This document shows positions 1 through 8,733 of a stretch of 64,000 nt of DNA, piece by piece; the first letter of the stretch is position 1; each line of letters starts with the position of its first letter. A model generated the notes under the pieces. The model searched no databases. It was given only the letters and a program-made list of their open reading frames with translations, and was not told where the DNA came from. Made by a program: the position numbers and the translations under genes. This DNA is from Propioniciclava coleopterorum (lineage in GTDB: Bacteria; Actinomycetota; Actinomycetes; Propionibacteriales; Propionibacteriaceae), in assembly GCF_011393335.1 (NCBI RefSeq), contig NZ_CP049865.1:496001-560000 (forward strand), in the 5' to 3' direction.

Positions 1-542
1 CCACGGTGGTGGTGTCCGGCGTCGATGAGAGCCGCATCACCGCCCCCACACCCCAGGAACTCACCCTCGCGCTCGCCCGGCTCAAGGGCGAGGCGGTCCT
101 GCCCGCCCTCGACCCGGACGCCGATCTCGTCGTCGTGGCCTGCGACTCGGTCCTCGACCTGGACGGGGCGGCGCTGGGCAAGCCCGGCACCGACGACGCC
201 GTCCGGGAGCGCTGGCGGGCGATGCGCGGGCGCGACGGCTTCCTCGTCACCGGCCACTGGGTCGCGGTGCGCCGCGACGGCGTCTGGCGGACGACGCAGG
301 CGGCGGCGCGCACCCGTGTCCGGTTCGCCCAGGTCTCCGACGCCGAGATCGAGGCCTACATCGCCACCGGCGAGCCCCAGCAGGTCGCCGGGGCGTTCAC
401 CATCGACGGCTACGGCGCCGCCTTCATCACCGGTCTGGGCGGGGACCACCACAACGTGATCGGGATCAGCATCCCGCTGCTCCGCTCGCTGCTGGGCGAC
501 CTGGGGGTCGCCTGGACGTCGCTGTGGCAGCCCACCGGGTAG
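1..542 (+). CDS. maf: Maf-like nucleotide pyrophosphatase, 5'-truncated
   Basis: Maf proteins hydrolyse non-canonical or modified NTPs to NMP and pyrophosphate in the cytosol. The frame is already open at base 3 and has no credible start, so the N-terminal 20 or so residues, including the Ser-rich substrate motif, lie outside the window. Visible family features are the VSGVDES segment at the left edge, the acidic core CDSVLDLDG, GKPGTDDA, and the C-terminal GAFTIDGYGA and VIGISIPLL motifs. The following gene starts 12 nt after the stop; its -10-like TAGGCT overlaps this stop codon. The family call is firm; substrate preference cannot be told. Confidence 0.9.
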   Translation, partial: TVVVSGVDESRITAPTPQELTLALARLKGEAVLPALDPDADLVVVACDSVLDLDGAALGKPGTDDAVRERWRAMRGRDGFLVTGHWVAVRRDGVWRTTQAAARTRVRFAQVSDAEIEAYIATGEPQQVAGAFTIDGYGAAFITGLGGDHHNVIGISIPLLRSLLGDLGVAWTSLWQPTG

Positions 543-554
543 GCTTGCCGGGCT

Positions 555-1451
555 ATGTCTGAGGTCCCCGCCGTCCGCTCGTCACGCCTGCCCGCGCCGA
601 TCCGCGCCATGCGGCCCCGGCAGTGGGTGAAGAACATCCTCGTGCTGGCCGCCCCCGTCGCGGCCGGTTCGCTGTTCCAGCCCACCGTCCTGCTCAACAC
701 CCTGTGGGCGTTCGTGGCCTTCTGCCTGATCAGCGCGTCCATCTACCTCATCAACGACGTCCGCGACGTCGAGGCGGACCGACAGCACCCCAAGAAGCGG
801 CTGCGTCCGATCGCCGCGGGCGAGCTCGCCCCGCGCACCGCGCTCATCCTGGCCACGGTCTGCCTCGTGGCCGCGCTGGCGCTCGGCTTCTTCGTGACGC
901 CCCTGCTCGCGCTGACGGTGGCGGTCTACTGGATCCTGCAGGTCGGCTACTCGGTGTTCCTCAAGAACGAGCCGATCATCGACCTGGCGATGGTCGCGGC
1001 GGGCTTCCTGCTGCGCGCTGTGGCCGGCGGCGTCGCCTCCGGCATCGAGCTGTCGCAGTGGTTCCTCCTGGTCGCCTCGTTCGGCTCGCTGTTCATGGTG
1101 GCCGGCAAGCGCTACTCCGAGATCGTCGAACTCGGCCCGGACGCCGGCACGCGCGCCTCCCTGGCCCGCTACTCCGACTCCTACCTCCGCTTCGTCTGGA
1201 CGATGGCCTGCACCGCGGTGATCATGTCCTACAGCCTGTGGGCGTTCGAGCAGAGCGGCGACATCGAGTGGCTGGGGCTGCCCTGGCACGCGTTCTCGAT
1301 CGCACCGTTCACGCTCGCGCTGATGCGCTACGCCTACGTCGTGGACCGCGGCGACGCCGGCGAACCGGAGGACGTGGTGCTCAACGACCGGGTCCTGCAG
1401 GTGCTCGGCGTGCTCTGGGTGATCCCCGTCGCCATCGGCGTCTTCCTCTGA
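555..1451 (+). CDS. UbiA-family prenyltransferase, decaprenyl-phosphate phosphoribosyltransferase-like
   Basis: A 298-residue polytopic membrane protein of the UbiA superfamily. The Mg-binding motif is NDVRDVEAD at about residues 67-75, followed by HPKKRLRP, the arrangement of decaprenyl-phosphate 5-phosphoribosyltransferase (Rv3806c type). That enzyme transfers ribose-5-phosphate from PRPP to decaprenyl phosphate on the way to the arabinose donor DPA. The N-terminal RPRQWVKNILV is typical of that subfamily. Eight to nine hydrophobic segments follow. A TAGGCT hexamer at 540-545 suggests a very short leader before the ATG. Arabinan synthesis genes are not in the window, so the end product (arabinan, another ribosyl glycan or another lipid) is open. 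Confidence 0.85.
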   Translation: MSEVPAVRSSRLPAPIRAMRPRQWVKNILVLAAPVAAGSLFQPTVLLNTLWAFVAFCLISASIYLINDVRDVEADRQHPKKRLRPIAAGELAPRTALILATVCLVAALALGFFVTPLLALTVAVYWILQVGYSVFLKNEPIIDLAMVAAGFLLRAVAGGVASGIELSQWFLLVASFGSLFMVAGKRYSEIVELGPDAGTRASLARYSDSYLRFVWTMACTAVIMSYSLWAFEQSGDIEWLGLPWHAFSIAPFTLALMRYAYVVDRGDAGEPEDVVLNDRVLQVLGVLWVIPVAIGVFL

Positions 1452-1454
1452 TCC

Positions 1455-1474
1455 GAGACGCCCTGACGCGTCTC
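1455..1474 (+). terminator. Hairpin after the UbiA-family gene
   Basis: A 7-bp perfect stem, GAGACGC pairing with GCGTCTC around a 6-nt loop, begins 3 nt after the UbiA-family stop codon. There is no U-tract, as is usual for terminators in high-GC actinobacteria. Confidence 0.5.
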
Positions 1475-1516
1475 GCGGCGCGCACCCGGGATTCGAACCG
1501 GGCACCGGTTTGGTCC

Positions 1517-1569
1517 TAGACTCGCGATCGGACGCGGCCCCACGGGTCGCCCGGGACTTTTCAAGGAGG
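1517..1569 (+). promoter_or_regulatory. Promoter -10 and Shine-Dalgarno of the biotin carboxylase gene
   Basis: A -10-like TAGACT lies at 1517-1522. It is followed by a leader of about 45 nt ending in a strong AAGGAGGA ribosome site at 1563-1570, 4 nt before the GTG. No convincing -35 was found. The strong site decides the start at 1574. Confidence 0.5.
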
Positions 1570-1573
1570 AAAT

Positions 1574-3340
1574 GTGCCGATCGCCAAAGTGCTCGTCGCG
1601 AATCGCGGTGAGATCGCCGTCCGCGTGATCCGCGCCGCGCGTGATGCGGGCATCGCCAGCGTCGCCGTCTACGCCGACCCCGACGCCGATTCCCTGTTCG
1701 TGAAGCTGGCCGACGAGGCGTTCGCCCTCAACGGGCAGACCCCAGCCGAGACCTACCTCGACGTGTCGAAGATCCTCGGGATCGCGGAGCGCTCGGGCGC
1801 GGACTCGGTCCACCCCGGCTACGGCTTCCTCGCCGAGAACGCCGACTTCGCCCAGGCCGTCATCGACGCGGGGCTGACGTGGATCGGCCCGCCCCCCGCG
1901 GCCATCGACTCGCTCGGCGACAAGGTCAAGGCACGCCACATCGCCCAGAAGGTGGGCGCCCCGCTCGTGGAGGGCACCGCCGACCCGGTCAAGGACGCCG
2001 ACGAGGTCGTCGCCTTCGCCCAGGAGCATGGCCTGCCCATCGCCATCAAGGCGGCCTACGGCGGCGGCGGCCGCGGCCTCAAGGTCGCCCGCGAGCTCGA
2101 CGAGGTCGCCGAGCTGTTCGAGTCCGCCACCCGCGAGGCCGTCACCGCCTTCGGGCGCGGCGAGTGCTTCGTCGAGCAGTACCTGGACCGGCCCCGCCAC
2201 GTCGAGACGCAGTGCCTGGCCGACGCCCACGGCAACGTCGTGGTGGTGTCCACCCGCGACTGCTCCCTGCAGCGCCGGCACCAGAAACTCGTCGAGGAAG
2301 CCCCCGCGCCGTTCCTGACGCCCGAGCAGCTCGACACGCTCTACACCTCCTCCAAGGCCATCCTGCGGGAGGCCGGCTACGTCGGGGCGGGCACGTGCGA
2401 GTTCCTCGTCGCCCAGGACGGCCGGATCTCGTTCCTCGAGGTCAACACCCGCCTGCAGGTCGAGCACCCGGTCTCGGAAGAGGTCACAGGCCTCGACCTG
2501 GTGCGCGAGATGTTCCGGATCGCCGACGGCGAGGAACTGGGCTACGACGACCCGGTCGTCGAGGGCCACAGCTTCGAGTTCCGGATCAACGCCGAGGACG
2601 CCGGCCGCAACTTCATGCCGGCCCCCGGCACTCTGACCGCCTGGCAGCCGCCCGCCGGCCCCGGCGTCCGCGTCGACGAGGGCTACCGCACCGGCATGGT
2701 CGTGCCCGGGTCGTTCGACTCGCTCGTGGCCAAGATCATCGTCACCGGCGCGAGCCGCGAGCAGGCGCTGGAACGCTCCCGCCGGGCGCTGGCCGAGACG
2801 GTGCTGGCGGGGATGCCGACCGTGATCCCCTTCCACCGCGTCGTCATCGAGGACCCGGCCTTCACCGCGCCCGACGGCAGCTTCGGCGTCCACACCCGCT
2901 GGATCGAGACGGAGTTCGACAACACCATCGCGCCGTACACGGGCGTGCTGGGTGAGGCCGACGAGTCCGAACGGACCACCGTCGTGGTCGAGGTGAACGG
3001 GCGCCGCGTCGAGGTGCGGCTCCCCTCCTCGATCGGGGCGGTCCCCACCGGCAACGGCCGGGCCGCCAAGCGCCCGACGCGGCGCGACCGCGGCGGCGCG
3101 AAGGCCGCGGCGCCGTCCTCGAACGCGCTCACCTCCCCCATGCAGGGCACGATCGTCAAGGTCGCCGTCACCGACGGCGACGAGGTGGCCGAGGGCGACC
3201 TGATCGTGGTGCTGGAGGCCATGAAGATGGAGCAGCCGATCAACGCGCACCGCGGCGGCGTCATCGCCGGCCTGAGCGCCGCGGTGGGCGAGACCGTCGC
3301 GTCCGGCACGACGCTCTGCGAGATCCTCGACCCCGCCTGA
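1574..3340 (+). CDS. Acetyl/propionyl-CoA carboxylase alpha chain (biotin carboxylase + BCCP)
   Basis: A 588-residue fusion of biotin carboxylase (about 1-450) and biotin carboxyl carrier domain (about 515-588), joined by a basic, alanine-rich linker. It carboxylates biotin with ATP and bicarbonate; a separate carboxyltransferase beta subunit passes the carboxyl group to acetyl- or propionyl-CoA. Visible motifs are [12 protein letters not shown] at the N terminus, the ATP-grasp glycine loop [21 protein letters not shown], and the biotinylation motif EAMKM with Lys551. The GTG start follows AAGGAGGA. No beta subunit or epsilon chain is nearby, so the partner is encoded elsewhere. A 10-bp stem terminator follows. 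Confidence 0.93.
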   Translation: MPIAKVLVANRGEIAVRVIRAARDAGIASVAVYADPDADSLFVKLADEAFALNGQTPAETYLDVSKILGIAERSGADSVHPGYGFLAENADFAQAVIDAGLTWIGPPPAAIDSLGDKVKARHIAQKVGAPLVEGTADPVKDADEVVAFAQEHGLPIAIKAAYGGGGRGLKVARELDEVAELFESATREAVTAFGRGECFVEQYLDRPRHVETQCLADAHGNVVVVSTRDCSLQRRHQKLVEEAPAPFLTPEQLDTLYTSSKAILREAGYVGAGTCEFLVAQDGRISFLEVNTRLQVEHPVSEEVTGLDLVREMFRIADGEELGYDDPVVEGHSFEFRINAEDAGRNFMPAPGTLTAWQPPAGPGVRVDEGYRTGMVVPGSFDSLVAKIIVTGASREQALERSRRALAETVLAGMPTVIPFHRVVIEDPAFTAPDGSFGVHTRWIETEFDNTIAPYTGVLGEADESERTTVVVEVNGRRVEVRLPSSIGAVPTGNGRAAKRPTRRDRGGAKAAAPSSNALTSPMQGTIVKVAVTDGDEVAEGDLIVVLEAMKMEQPINAHRGGVIAGLSAAVGETVASGTTLCEILDPA

Positions 3341-3351
3341 TCGCGCTCCCT

Positions 3352-3383
3352 CGGCCGCCCGTCCCGCCGGGGTCGGGCGGCCG
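3352..3383 (+). terminator. Hairpin terminator after the carboxylase gene
   Basis: A perfect 10-bp stem, CGGCCGCCCG (3352-3361) pairing with CGGGCGGCCG (3374-3383), encloses a 12-nt loop. It starts 11 nt after the stop codon. Strongly GC, without a T-run. Confidence 0.65.
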
Positions 3384-3452
3384 TCGGCGTCCGGGGCGGG
3401 CGCGGGTGCTCCCGCGTGGTGCGGCTTGGGTTCCGGGGGCATGCTTGGAGCC

Positions 3453-4262
3453 ATGGAAATCGTTCTGCTGCTGCTGGTCGTCGCCGTGGTGATCTTCGGG
3501 GCGCTGCGTCTGGGCGCCCGCAACCGGGCGGTCGAGCGCCAGCAGAACGAGGAGCTGGAGAACCAGCTCGTCACCTCGAAGAAGGCCGCCGAGGAGGACG
3601 TCACCAAGTTCGGTGAGGAACTGCAGCGGCTCGACTCCGACGTGGCGGGGCACCCGCTCGACGAGGCGATGCGCCAGGACTACGAGCGCGCACTCGACGG
3701 GTACGAGAACGCCAAGACGTCCCTGGACGCCGTGACCCGCCCCGAGGAGATCCGGCACGTCACCGAGATCCTGGAGGACGGGCGCTACGCCGTCGCGTGC
3801 GTCAAGGCCCGCGTCGCGGACGAGCCGCTGCCCACCAAGCGGCCCCCGTGCTTCTTCAACCCGGCGCACGGCCCCAGCTCCCAGAACGTCGACTGGGCCC
3901 CGCCCGGGGGCTCGGTCCGCAGCGTCCCCGCCTGCGCGGCGGACGCCGAGCGCGTCCTGGTCGGCGCCGAGCCCTACATCCGCACCGTGCAGGTCGGCGC
4001 CCAGCGCGTCCCCTACTGGCAGGGCGGCGAGGCGTACGCGCCGTGGGCGCAGGGCTACTACAGCAACTGGCGCGGCAACTCGCTGATCGCCGACATCGCC
4101 ATCGGCTCGATGATCTTCCACGGCCTGTCGGGGCTGCCGTACCTCATGGGCGGCATCGGCGACGGGCTGGGCGACATCGGCGAGGGTATCGGCAACGGCC
4201 TGGAGGGCCTGGGCGAGGGCATCGGCGGCCTGTTCGAGGGCTTCGGCGACCTGTTCGACTGA
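3453..4262 (+). CDS. Membrane-anchored protein of unknown function with a Gly-rich heptad tail
   Basis: A 269-residue protein I cannot assign to a named family. It has one N-terminal transmembrane helix (about residues 3-19), then a charged predicted coiled coil (about 25-110) rich in Glu, Gln and Lys. A cysteine-containing block with CFFNPAHGPS and VPACAADAERV follows. The last 37 residues (4149-4259) form five 7-residue units of the type GxIGxGL. Ile, Leu or Phe recurs at fixed positions, suggesting an amphipathic surface. The start at 3453 is chosen because CATGCT lies 7 nt upstream, the leaderless spacing seen elsewhere here; in-frame ATG 3441 and TTG 3426 are alternatives. It probably faces the membrane, with the tail as an assembly or membrane-contact element (inference). 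Confidence 0.7.
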   Translation: MEIVLLLLVVAVVIFGALRLGARNRAVERQQNEELENQLVTSKKAAEEDVTKFGEELQRLDSDVAGHPLDEAMRQDYERALDGYENAKTSLDAVTRPEEIRHVTEILEDGRYAVACVKARVADEPLPTKRPPCFFNPAHGPSSQNVDWAPPGGSVRSVPACAADAERVLVGAEPYIRTVQVGAQRVPYWQGGEAYAPWAQGYYSNWRGNSLIADIAIGSMIFHGLSGLPYLMGGIGDGLGDIGEGIGNGLEGLGEGIGGLFEGFGDLFD

Positions 4263-4336
4263 CGCCCCCGCGGCCCTGTGATGGAGTGAAACCGGCGGCA
4301 CCGCGTGCCTGGGCTGCGGCCCCCAACAAGGCCCGC

Positions 4337-4387
4337 TAGCCTGGTGAGAGTGCCGGGCGACCGCCCGGCGAAGGCACGACCGAAGGA
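4337..4387 (+). promoter_or_regulatory. Promoter and structured leader of the GT2 gene
   Basis: A -10-like TAGCCT at 4337-4342 is followed by an 8-bp GC hairpin (GCCGGGCG at 4352-4359, CGCCCGGC at 4362-4369). A GAAGGA ribosome site lies at 4382-4387, 5 nt before the GTG. The hairpin lies wholly in the 5' leader and could stabilise the message; attenuation is not shown. Confidence 0.4.
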
Positions 4388-4392
4388 CTCCT

Positions 4393-5445
4393 GTGACCGA
4401 CGACCATCCTTACCGTCAGCAGAAGGAAATCACCTTCGTCGTCCCCTGCTACAACTCCGCCGAGTACATGGATCACTGCATCGACTCGATCCTGCACGGC
4501 CGCGGGGACATCGAGATCATCATCGTCAACGACGGGTCCACCAAGGACGACACCGCCGCGAAGGCGGACGAGTGGGCCGAGAAGTACCCCGAGATCATCA
4601 AGGTGATCCACCAGGAGAACAAGGGCCACGGCGGCGCCGTCATGGCCGGCCTGCGGGCGGCGTCCGGGGTGTACTTCAAGGTCGTCGACTCCGACGACTG
4701 GCTCGACCCGGTCGCGCTCAACCTGATGCTGTCCAAGCTGCGGCACTTCATCCACTCGGGCAGCCCCGTCGACCTGGTGATCGCCAACTACGTCTACGAG
4801 CACACCAACACCGGCACGCAGAAGGTGATCCGCTACCGGCACTTCCTGCCGCAGAACCGGGTCTTCACCTGGAACGAGATGGGCTTCTCCACGCCGGGCC
4901 AGAACATCCTGATGCACGCCGCGACCTACCGCACCCAGGTGCTGCGCGACAGCGGCATGGACATGCCCGAGCACACCTTCTACGTCGACAACATCTTCGT
5001 GTACGTGCCGCTGCCCAGCGTCCAGACCCTGTACTACCTGCCGGTGAACCTCTACCGCTACTTCATCGGGCGCGAGGACCAGTCGGTCAACGAGAAGGTC
5101 CAGATCAGCCGCCTGGACCAGCAGATGCGGGTCACCGACATCATGATCGAGGCGCACAAGCTGCCCGAGGGCGCCGGCAACCGCACCCTGGCCGGCTACA
5201 TGGAGCAGTACCTGGGGCTCATCATGGCGGCGTCCTCGACGTTCGCGCTGCTGGAGGGCACCTCCAAGGGCCTCAAGATGCGCAAGGAGATGTGGGAGCA
5301 CGTCGACCGCGTCGACCCGCTGCTGAAGGCCCGCCTGGGGCTGCGGCAGCCGCTGGTGCTGGCCGCGAACCTGCCCGGCCCGATCGGCCGACGCGTCTCG
5401 GTGGCGCTGTTCCGGATGGCCCAGCGGCTCTACAAGTTCAGCTGA
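4393..5445 (+). CDS. Family 2 glycosyltransferase
   Basis: A 350-residue GT-A fold inverting glycosyltransferase. The N-terminal TFVVPCYNSAEYMDHCIDSI, IIIVNDGSTKDDT and the metal-binding VDSDDWLDP are classic GT2 motifs, covering about residues 10-115. The C-terminal part has no transmembrane helix, so the enzyme is cytosolic or peripheral. It probably adds a sugar to a cell-surface glycan or lipid; donor and acceptor cannot be told. It is a lone gene, not in the polysaccharide locus at 43-55 kb. It converges on the DMT transporter, the two coding ends overlapping by 8 nt (5438-5445). Confidence 0.87.
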   Translation: MTDDHPYRQQKEITFVVPCYNSAEYMDHCIDSILHGRGDIEIIIVNDGSTKDDTAAKADEWAEKYPEIIKVIHQENKGHGGAVMAGLRAASGVYFKVVDSDDWLDPVALNLMLSKLRHFIHSGSPVDLVIANYVYEHTNTGTQKVIRYRHFLPQNRVFTWNEMGFSTPGQNILMHAATYRTQVLRDSGMDMPEHTFYVDNIFVYVPLPSVQTLYYLPVNLYRYFIGREDQSVNEKVQISRLDQQMRVTDIMIEAHKLPEGAGNRTLAGYMEQYLGLIMAASSTFALLEGTSKGLKMRKEMWEHVDRVDPLLKARLGLRQPLVLAANLPGPIGRRVSVALFRMAQRLYKFS

Positions 5446-6349
5446 TCGACTCGGTCTCGGACGCCGCGGCGGCGTTGTAGGTGGGGTGGAAGCGGGTCAG
5501 CGACACCACGCCCGCGATGGCCGCCGCGCCGAGCGCCACCATGAGCAGCGCCGGGCCGACCGTGATGCGGGCGCCCTCGCCCAGCACCACGAACCCGTAC
5601 ACCACCGCGACCACGGGGCTCGTGACCGTCATGGAGCCCACGACGACCTCCGCGGGCCCCGTGGCGTAGCCCTGCTGGATCATCCAGCCGGCGGCGACCG
5701 CGCCCAGGACCAGGGCGACGATGATGCCGATGATCGCCGGTGAGTAGGGCCACTGGTGGCTGCGCACGTACTCGATGAGCGACTTCACCAGCGCGGCCTC
5801 CAGGCCGTAGAACAGCGCGCCGCCCGAGGACCAGAACAGGCTGCGCCAGCCACGCGGCCCCTTGGTGCCGAGCAGGCCGAACAGGATCGCGATCGCATAG
5901 ACCACCAGGGCGCCCCAGATCACCCGCCGCAGCACGAGCTCGGAGGTCTCCGTCGCGTTGGTGCCGGTGATGATCGTGAAGGCCAGCGTCGAGGCGACGG
6001 TCAGCGCCACGGCGGCCTGGACGCGCTTGGGCACGCCCGAGTGCGCCGCGCGGGCCGCCAGCAGGATCGACCACGGGAAGGCGAGCAGCCCCACGGGCTG
6101 CACCACCGAGACGGGCGCCAGCAACAACGCCGTGCACTGCAGCAGGAAGGACGCCGCCAGCAGGCCCAGGCCCAGCATCCAGCGGGGCTGGCGGATCGTC
6201 TCGAGCAGCGCGGCGAACCGCATCCGCTGCTTGGTGGCGTTCCCGGACAGATGCGTGTCGACCGCGTTGTGCTGGAAGTGGGCCGACAGGGCGAAGCAGA
6301 ACGACCCGATGATCACCAGTCCGACGGCGAGGGGGATGTTCTGCGTCAC
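5438..6349 (-). CDS. DMT-superfamily (NIPA/EamA-like) membrane transporter
   Basis: A 303-residue protein with about nine hydrophobic helices in the drug/metabolite transporter pattern. The first helix, LAVGLVIIGSFCFALSAHFQ, and the conserved PVSVVQPVGLLAFPWS loop resemble the NIPA-like DMT family often found in actinobacteria. Its substrate is unknown; Mg2+ is known for eukaryotic NIPA but cannot be assumed here. The start is GTG 6349, with TACGGT upstream in its leader. It converges with the GT2 gene. Confidence 0.8.
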   Translation of the reverse strand: MTQNIPLAVGLVIIGSFCFALSAHFQHNAVDTHLSGNATKQRMRFAALLETIRQPRWMLGLGLLAASFLLQCTALLLAPVSVVQPVGLLAFPWSILLAARAAHSGVPKRVQAAVALTVASTLAFTIITGTNATETSELVLRRVIWGALVVYAIAILFGLLGTKGPRGWRSLFWSSGGALFYGLEAALVKSLIEYVRSHQWPYSPAIIGIIVALVLGAVAAGWMIQQGYATGPAEVVVGSMTVTSPVVAVVYGFVVLGEGARITVGPALLMVALGAAAIAGVVSLTRFHPTYNAAAASETESIS

Positions 6350-6432
6350 GAGAACCTACCGTAGCCGGAGCGTGCCCCCGAACGCGGGAGCGCGACCCCG
6401 GAATCATCCCGTGGTCGCATCAGGATTCCCCC

Positions 6433-7857
6433 TCAGTAGACCAGTTGCTCGTCGCCGGCCGTCCCGTGGAGGCGGCGCGACGCCTCCGCCACGGACCCCG
6501 ACAGCGACGGGTACACGGTGAACGCCTGGGCCAACTGGTCCACGGTGATCTTGGCGCGCACGGCCAGCGAGAGCACGTGGACGAGCTCGCTGGCGTGCGG
6601 TGCGACGATGACGCCGCCGATGACGATCCCCGTCGTCGGCAGGCAGAACACCTTGACGAACCCGTCCTTGAGACCCTGCATCTTGGCGCGGGCGTTGGAG
6701 TCGAGTTGCAGCACCACCTCGCGGGCGCGCACGAGGCCGGCGTCCACCTCGCCCTGCGTGGCCCCGACGGTGGCGATCTCGGGGGCGGTGAACACGTTGG
6801 CGGAGACGGTCTTGAGGTCGAGCGGCTCGACGGCGTCCCCCAGCGAGTGCCACATCGCGATCCGGCCCTGCATGGCGGCCACGGACGCGAGGTTGAACAC
6901 CCCGGTGCAGTCGCCGGCCGCGTACACCCCGCGGGCGGAGGTGCGCGAGACCTTGTCGACCTCGATGTGGCCGCTCGGGAGCGTCGCCACCCCGGCCTCG
7001 GCCAGCCCCAGGCCCTCGGTGTTGGGCACGGCGCCCACCGCCATCAGGACGTGGCTGCCCTCGACGGTGCGGCCGTCCTCCAGGGTCACCACGACCCCGC
7101 TGCCGACAGCGGCCGCGGCGACGGCCCGGGCGCGGGACATGATCGTCATGCCCGACTCCTCGAAGACAGCCTGCAGGACGCGGCCGGCGTCGTCGTCCTC
7201 GCTGGGCAGCACTTGGTCGCGCGAGGACACCAGCACCACGTCGACGCCCAGGGCGTTGTAGGCGCTGGCGAACTCGGCGCCGGTGACGCCCGAGCCGACC
7301 ACGATGAGCCGGCGCGGCAGCTCGGTCAGGTTGTACATCTGCGTCCAGTTGAGGATGCGGTCGCCGTCGGGCCGCGCGTCGGGCAGCTCCCGCGGCCGAG
7401 CGCCGGTGGCGACCAGCGTGATGTCGGCTGCCAGGCGCTCCCGCGTCCCGTCGGCGTGGGTCGCGATGACGGCCTCGGTGCCATCGAGGCGTCCGGTGCC
7501 GTGGATGATGCGGATGCCCTCGGCGGTCAGCCGCGCCTCGATGTCGGCGGACTGCTGCACGGCGAGCTGGACGACCCGCTCGTTCACCAACGCCAGGTCG
7601 ACCTCGACGGTGTCGGCCACGGTCTCGCCCACGGCGCGGTCGCGGTCGGGCCGCAGCCCGAGCTCGTCGGCCCGCCCGATCTGCGTCATGACCTCGGCGG
7701 TCGCGATGAGCGTCTTGGAGGGCACGACGTCGGTCAGCACGGCCGATCCGCCGAGCCCCCGCCGCTCGATCAGGGTCACCTGCCCGCCGAGCTGCTTGCC
7801 GACCAGGGCGGCCTCGTAGCCGCCGGGACCGCCTCCGATGATCACCACATCCGCCAC
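6433..7857 (-). CDS. FAD-dependent NAD(P)H:quinone/disulfide reductase-like protein (LpdA type)
   Basis: A 474-residue two-dinucleotide-domain flavoprotein. The N-terminal FAD motif is VIIGGGPGGYEAA; a second Rossmann motif, VVGSGVTGAEFASAY, binds NAD(P)H; AAGDCTGVF binds FAD; a C-terminal dimerisation domain follows. The CxxxxC redox disulfide of lipoamide dehydrogenase is missing. The equivalent stretch reads GGSAVLTDVVPSKT, as in mycobacterial LpdA (Rv3303c) proteins, which reduce quinones rather than lipoamide. The GTG start at 7857 sits 6 nt behind AACAAT on the minus strand, so the mRNA is probably leaderless. It diverges from the phosphorylase gene; the two starts are 69 nt apart. Confidence 0.87.
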   Translation of the reverse strand: MADVVIIGGGPGGYEAALVGKQLGGQVTLIERRGLGGSAVLTDVVPSKTLIATAEVMTQIGRADELGLRPDRDRAVGETVADTVEVDLALVNERVVQLAVQQSADIEARLTAEGIRIIHGTGRLDGTEAVIATHADGTRERLAADITLVATGARPRELPDARPDGDRILNWTQMYNLTELPRRLIVVGSGVTGAEFASAYNALGVDVVLVSSRDQVLPSEDDDAGRVLQAVFEESGMTIMSRARAVAAAAVGSGVVVTLEDGRTVEGSHVLMAVGAVPNTEGLGLAEAGVATLPSGHIEVDKVSRTSARGVYAAGDCTGVFNLASVAAMQGRIAMWHSLGDAVEPLDLKTVSANVFTAPEIATVGATQGEVDAGLVRAREVVLQLDSNARAKMQGLKDGFVKVFCLPTTGIVIGGVIVAPHASELVHVLSLAVRAKITVDQLAQAFTVYPSLSGSVAEASRRLHGTAGDEQLVY

Positions 7858-7926
7858 GCACGCATTGTTCCATGGCGGGGCGCTGCGGTCGAAGCGCGGC
7901 GGGCTCCCCAGCACTATGCTCGTCGC

Positions 7927-8733
7927 GTGAACCCGCAGACTGACCCCTACGCCCTCGCCGCCGAGGCGGCGGACGCCCTGAAGAATCGTCTGGGGGTGGA
8001 GGCGCTCGACGCCGCGATCGTGCTCGGCTCGGGCTGGTCGACCGCCGCCGCCGACCTCGGCGACGTGGTCGGGGAGGTGGCGCTGGCGGACCTGCCCGGC
8101 TTCGCCGCCCCCGTCGTCGCGGGCCACGGCGGCGGCGTCCGCGCGCTGCGCACGCCGTCGGGACGCGTCGTGGCGCTGTTCACCGGCCGCACGCACCTGT
8201 ACGAGGGGCGCGGGGCGCACGCCGTGGTGCACGGCGTCCGGACCGCGGCCGCCGCCGGCGCCCGCCGGCTGGTGCTCACCAACGGGTGCGGCGGCCTGGA
8301 CCCCGCCTGGGGGCCCGGCACGCCGGTGCTGCTGGCCGACCACATCAACCTCACCGGCGCCACGCCCCTGCAGGGGCCGCGCTTCGTCGACCTGACCGAC
8401 GCCTACTCCCCCGCGCTGCGCGACCTGGCCCGCACCGTCGACCCCGACCTGGACGAGGGCGTCTACGTGCAGTTCCACGGGCCCGCCTACGAGACCCCCG
8501 CCGAGGTCCGGATGGCCGGGACCCTGGGCGGCACGCTGGTCGGCATGTCGACGGCGCTGGAGACCATCGCCGCCCGCGAGGCCGGCATGGAGGTGCTGGG
8601 GATCTCGCTGGTCACCAACGCCGCCGCCGGCATGAGCGGCGAGCCGCTCAACCACGACGAGGTCATCGAGGCCGGCCGGCAGGCCGTGCCGCGGCTGCGG
8701 AGCCTGCTGTCCGGGCTGCTGGAGGTGCTGTGA
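7927..8733 (+). CDS. Purine nucleoside phosphorylase
   Basis: A 268-residue trimeric-type (high-molecular-mass substrate PNP/MTAP) phosphorylase that splits purine ribonucleosides and deoxyribonucleosides with phosphate. Motifs are VLGSGWS (phosphate loop), GHGGGVRAL, GRTHLYEG, VLTNGCGGLDP, VQFHGPAYETPAE and GMSTALETIAA, followed by SLVTNAAAG with the purine-contacting Asn. The start is GTG 7927, 6 nt after TATGCT (7915-7920), the leaderless spacing. Its stop shares a TGATG junction with the next gene, so the phosphohexomutase is translationally coupled. The pair makes pentose/hexose phosphate handling from nucleoside salvage likely. Confidence 0.93.
   Translation: MNPQTDPYALAAEAADALKNRLGVEALDAAIVLGSGWSTAAADLGDVVGEVALADLPGFAAPVVAGHGGGVRALRTPSGRVVALFTGRTHLYEGRGAHAVVHGVRTAAAAGARRLVLTNGCGGLDPAWGPGTPVLLADHINLTGATPLQGPRFVDLTDAYSPALRDLARTVDPDLDEGVYVQFHGPAYETPAEVRMAGTLGGTLVGMSTALETIAAREAGMEVLGISLVTNAAAGMSGEPLNHDEVIEAGRQAVPRLRSLLSGLLEVL

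Noticed and set aside
1481-1504. Possible 3' part of a tRNA gene (minus strand), with a TTCGAAT loop
   Set aside because: Only a T-arm-like stem is present and the loop is 8 nt, not 7. No acceptor stem, CCA, anticodon or D-arm could be folded around it. Might be a tRNA remnant, but no support.
1334-3607. 757-codon open frame on the minus strand opposite the carboxylase gene
   Set aside because: Shadow frame of a high-GC gene; Arg/Gly/Val-rich without motifs, while the plus-strand frame shows the full carboxylase.
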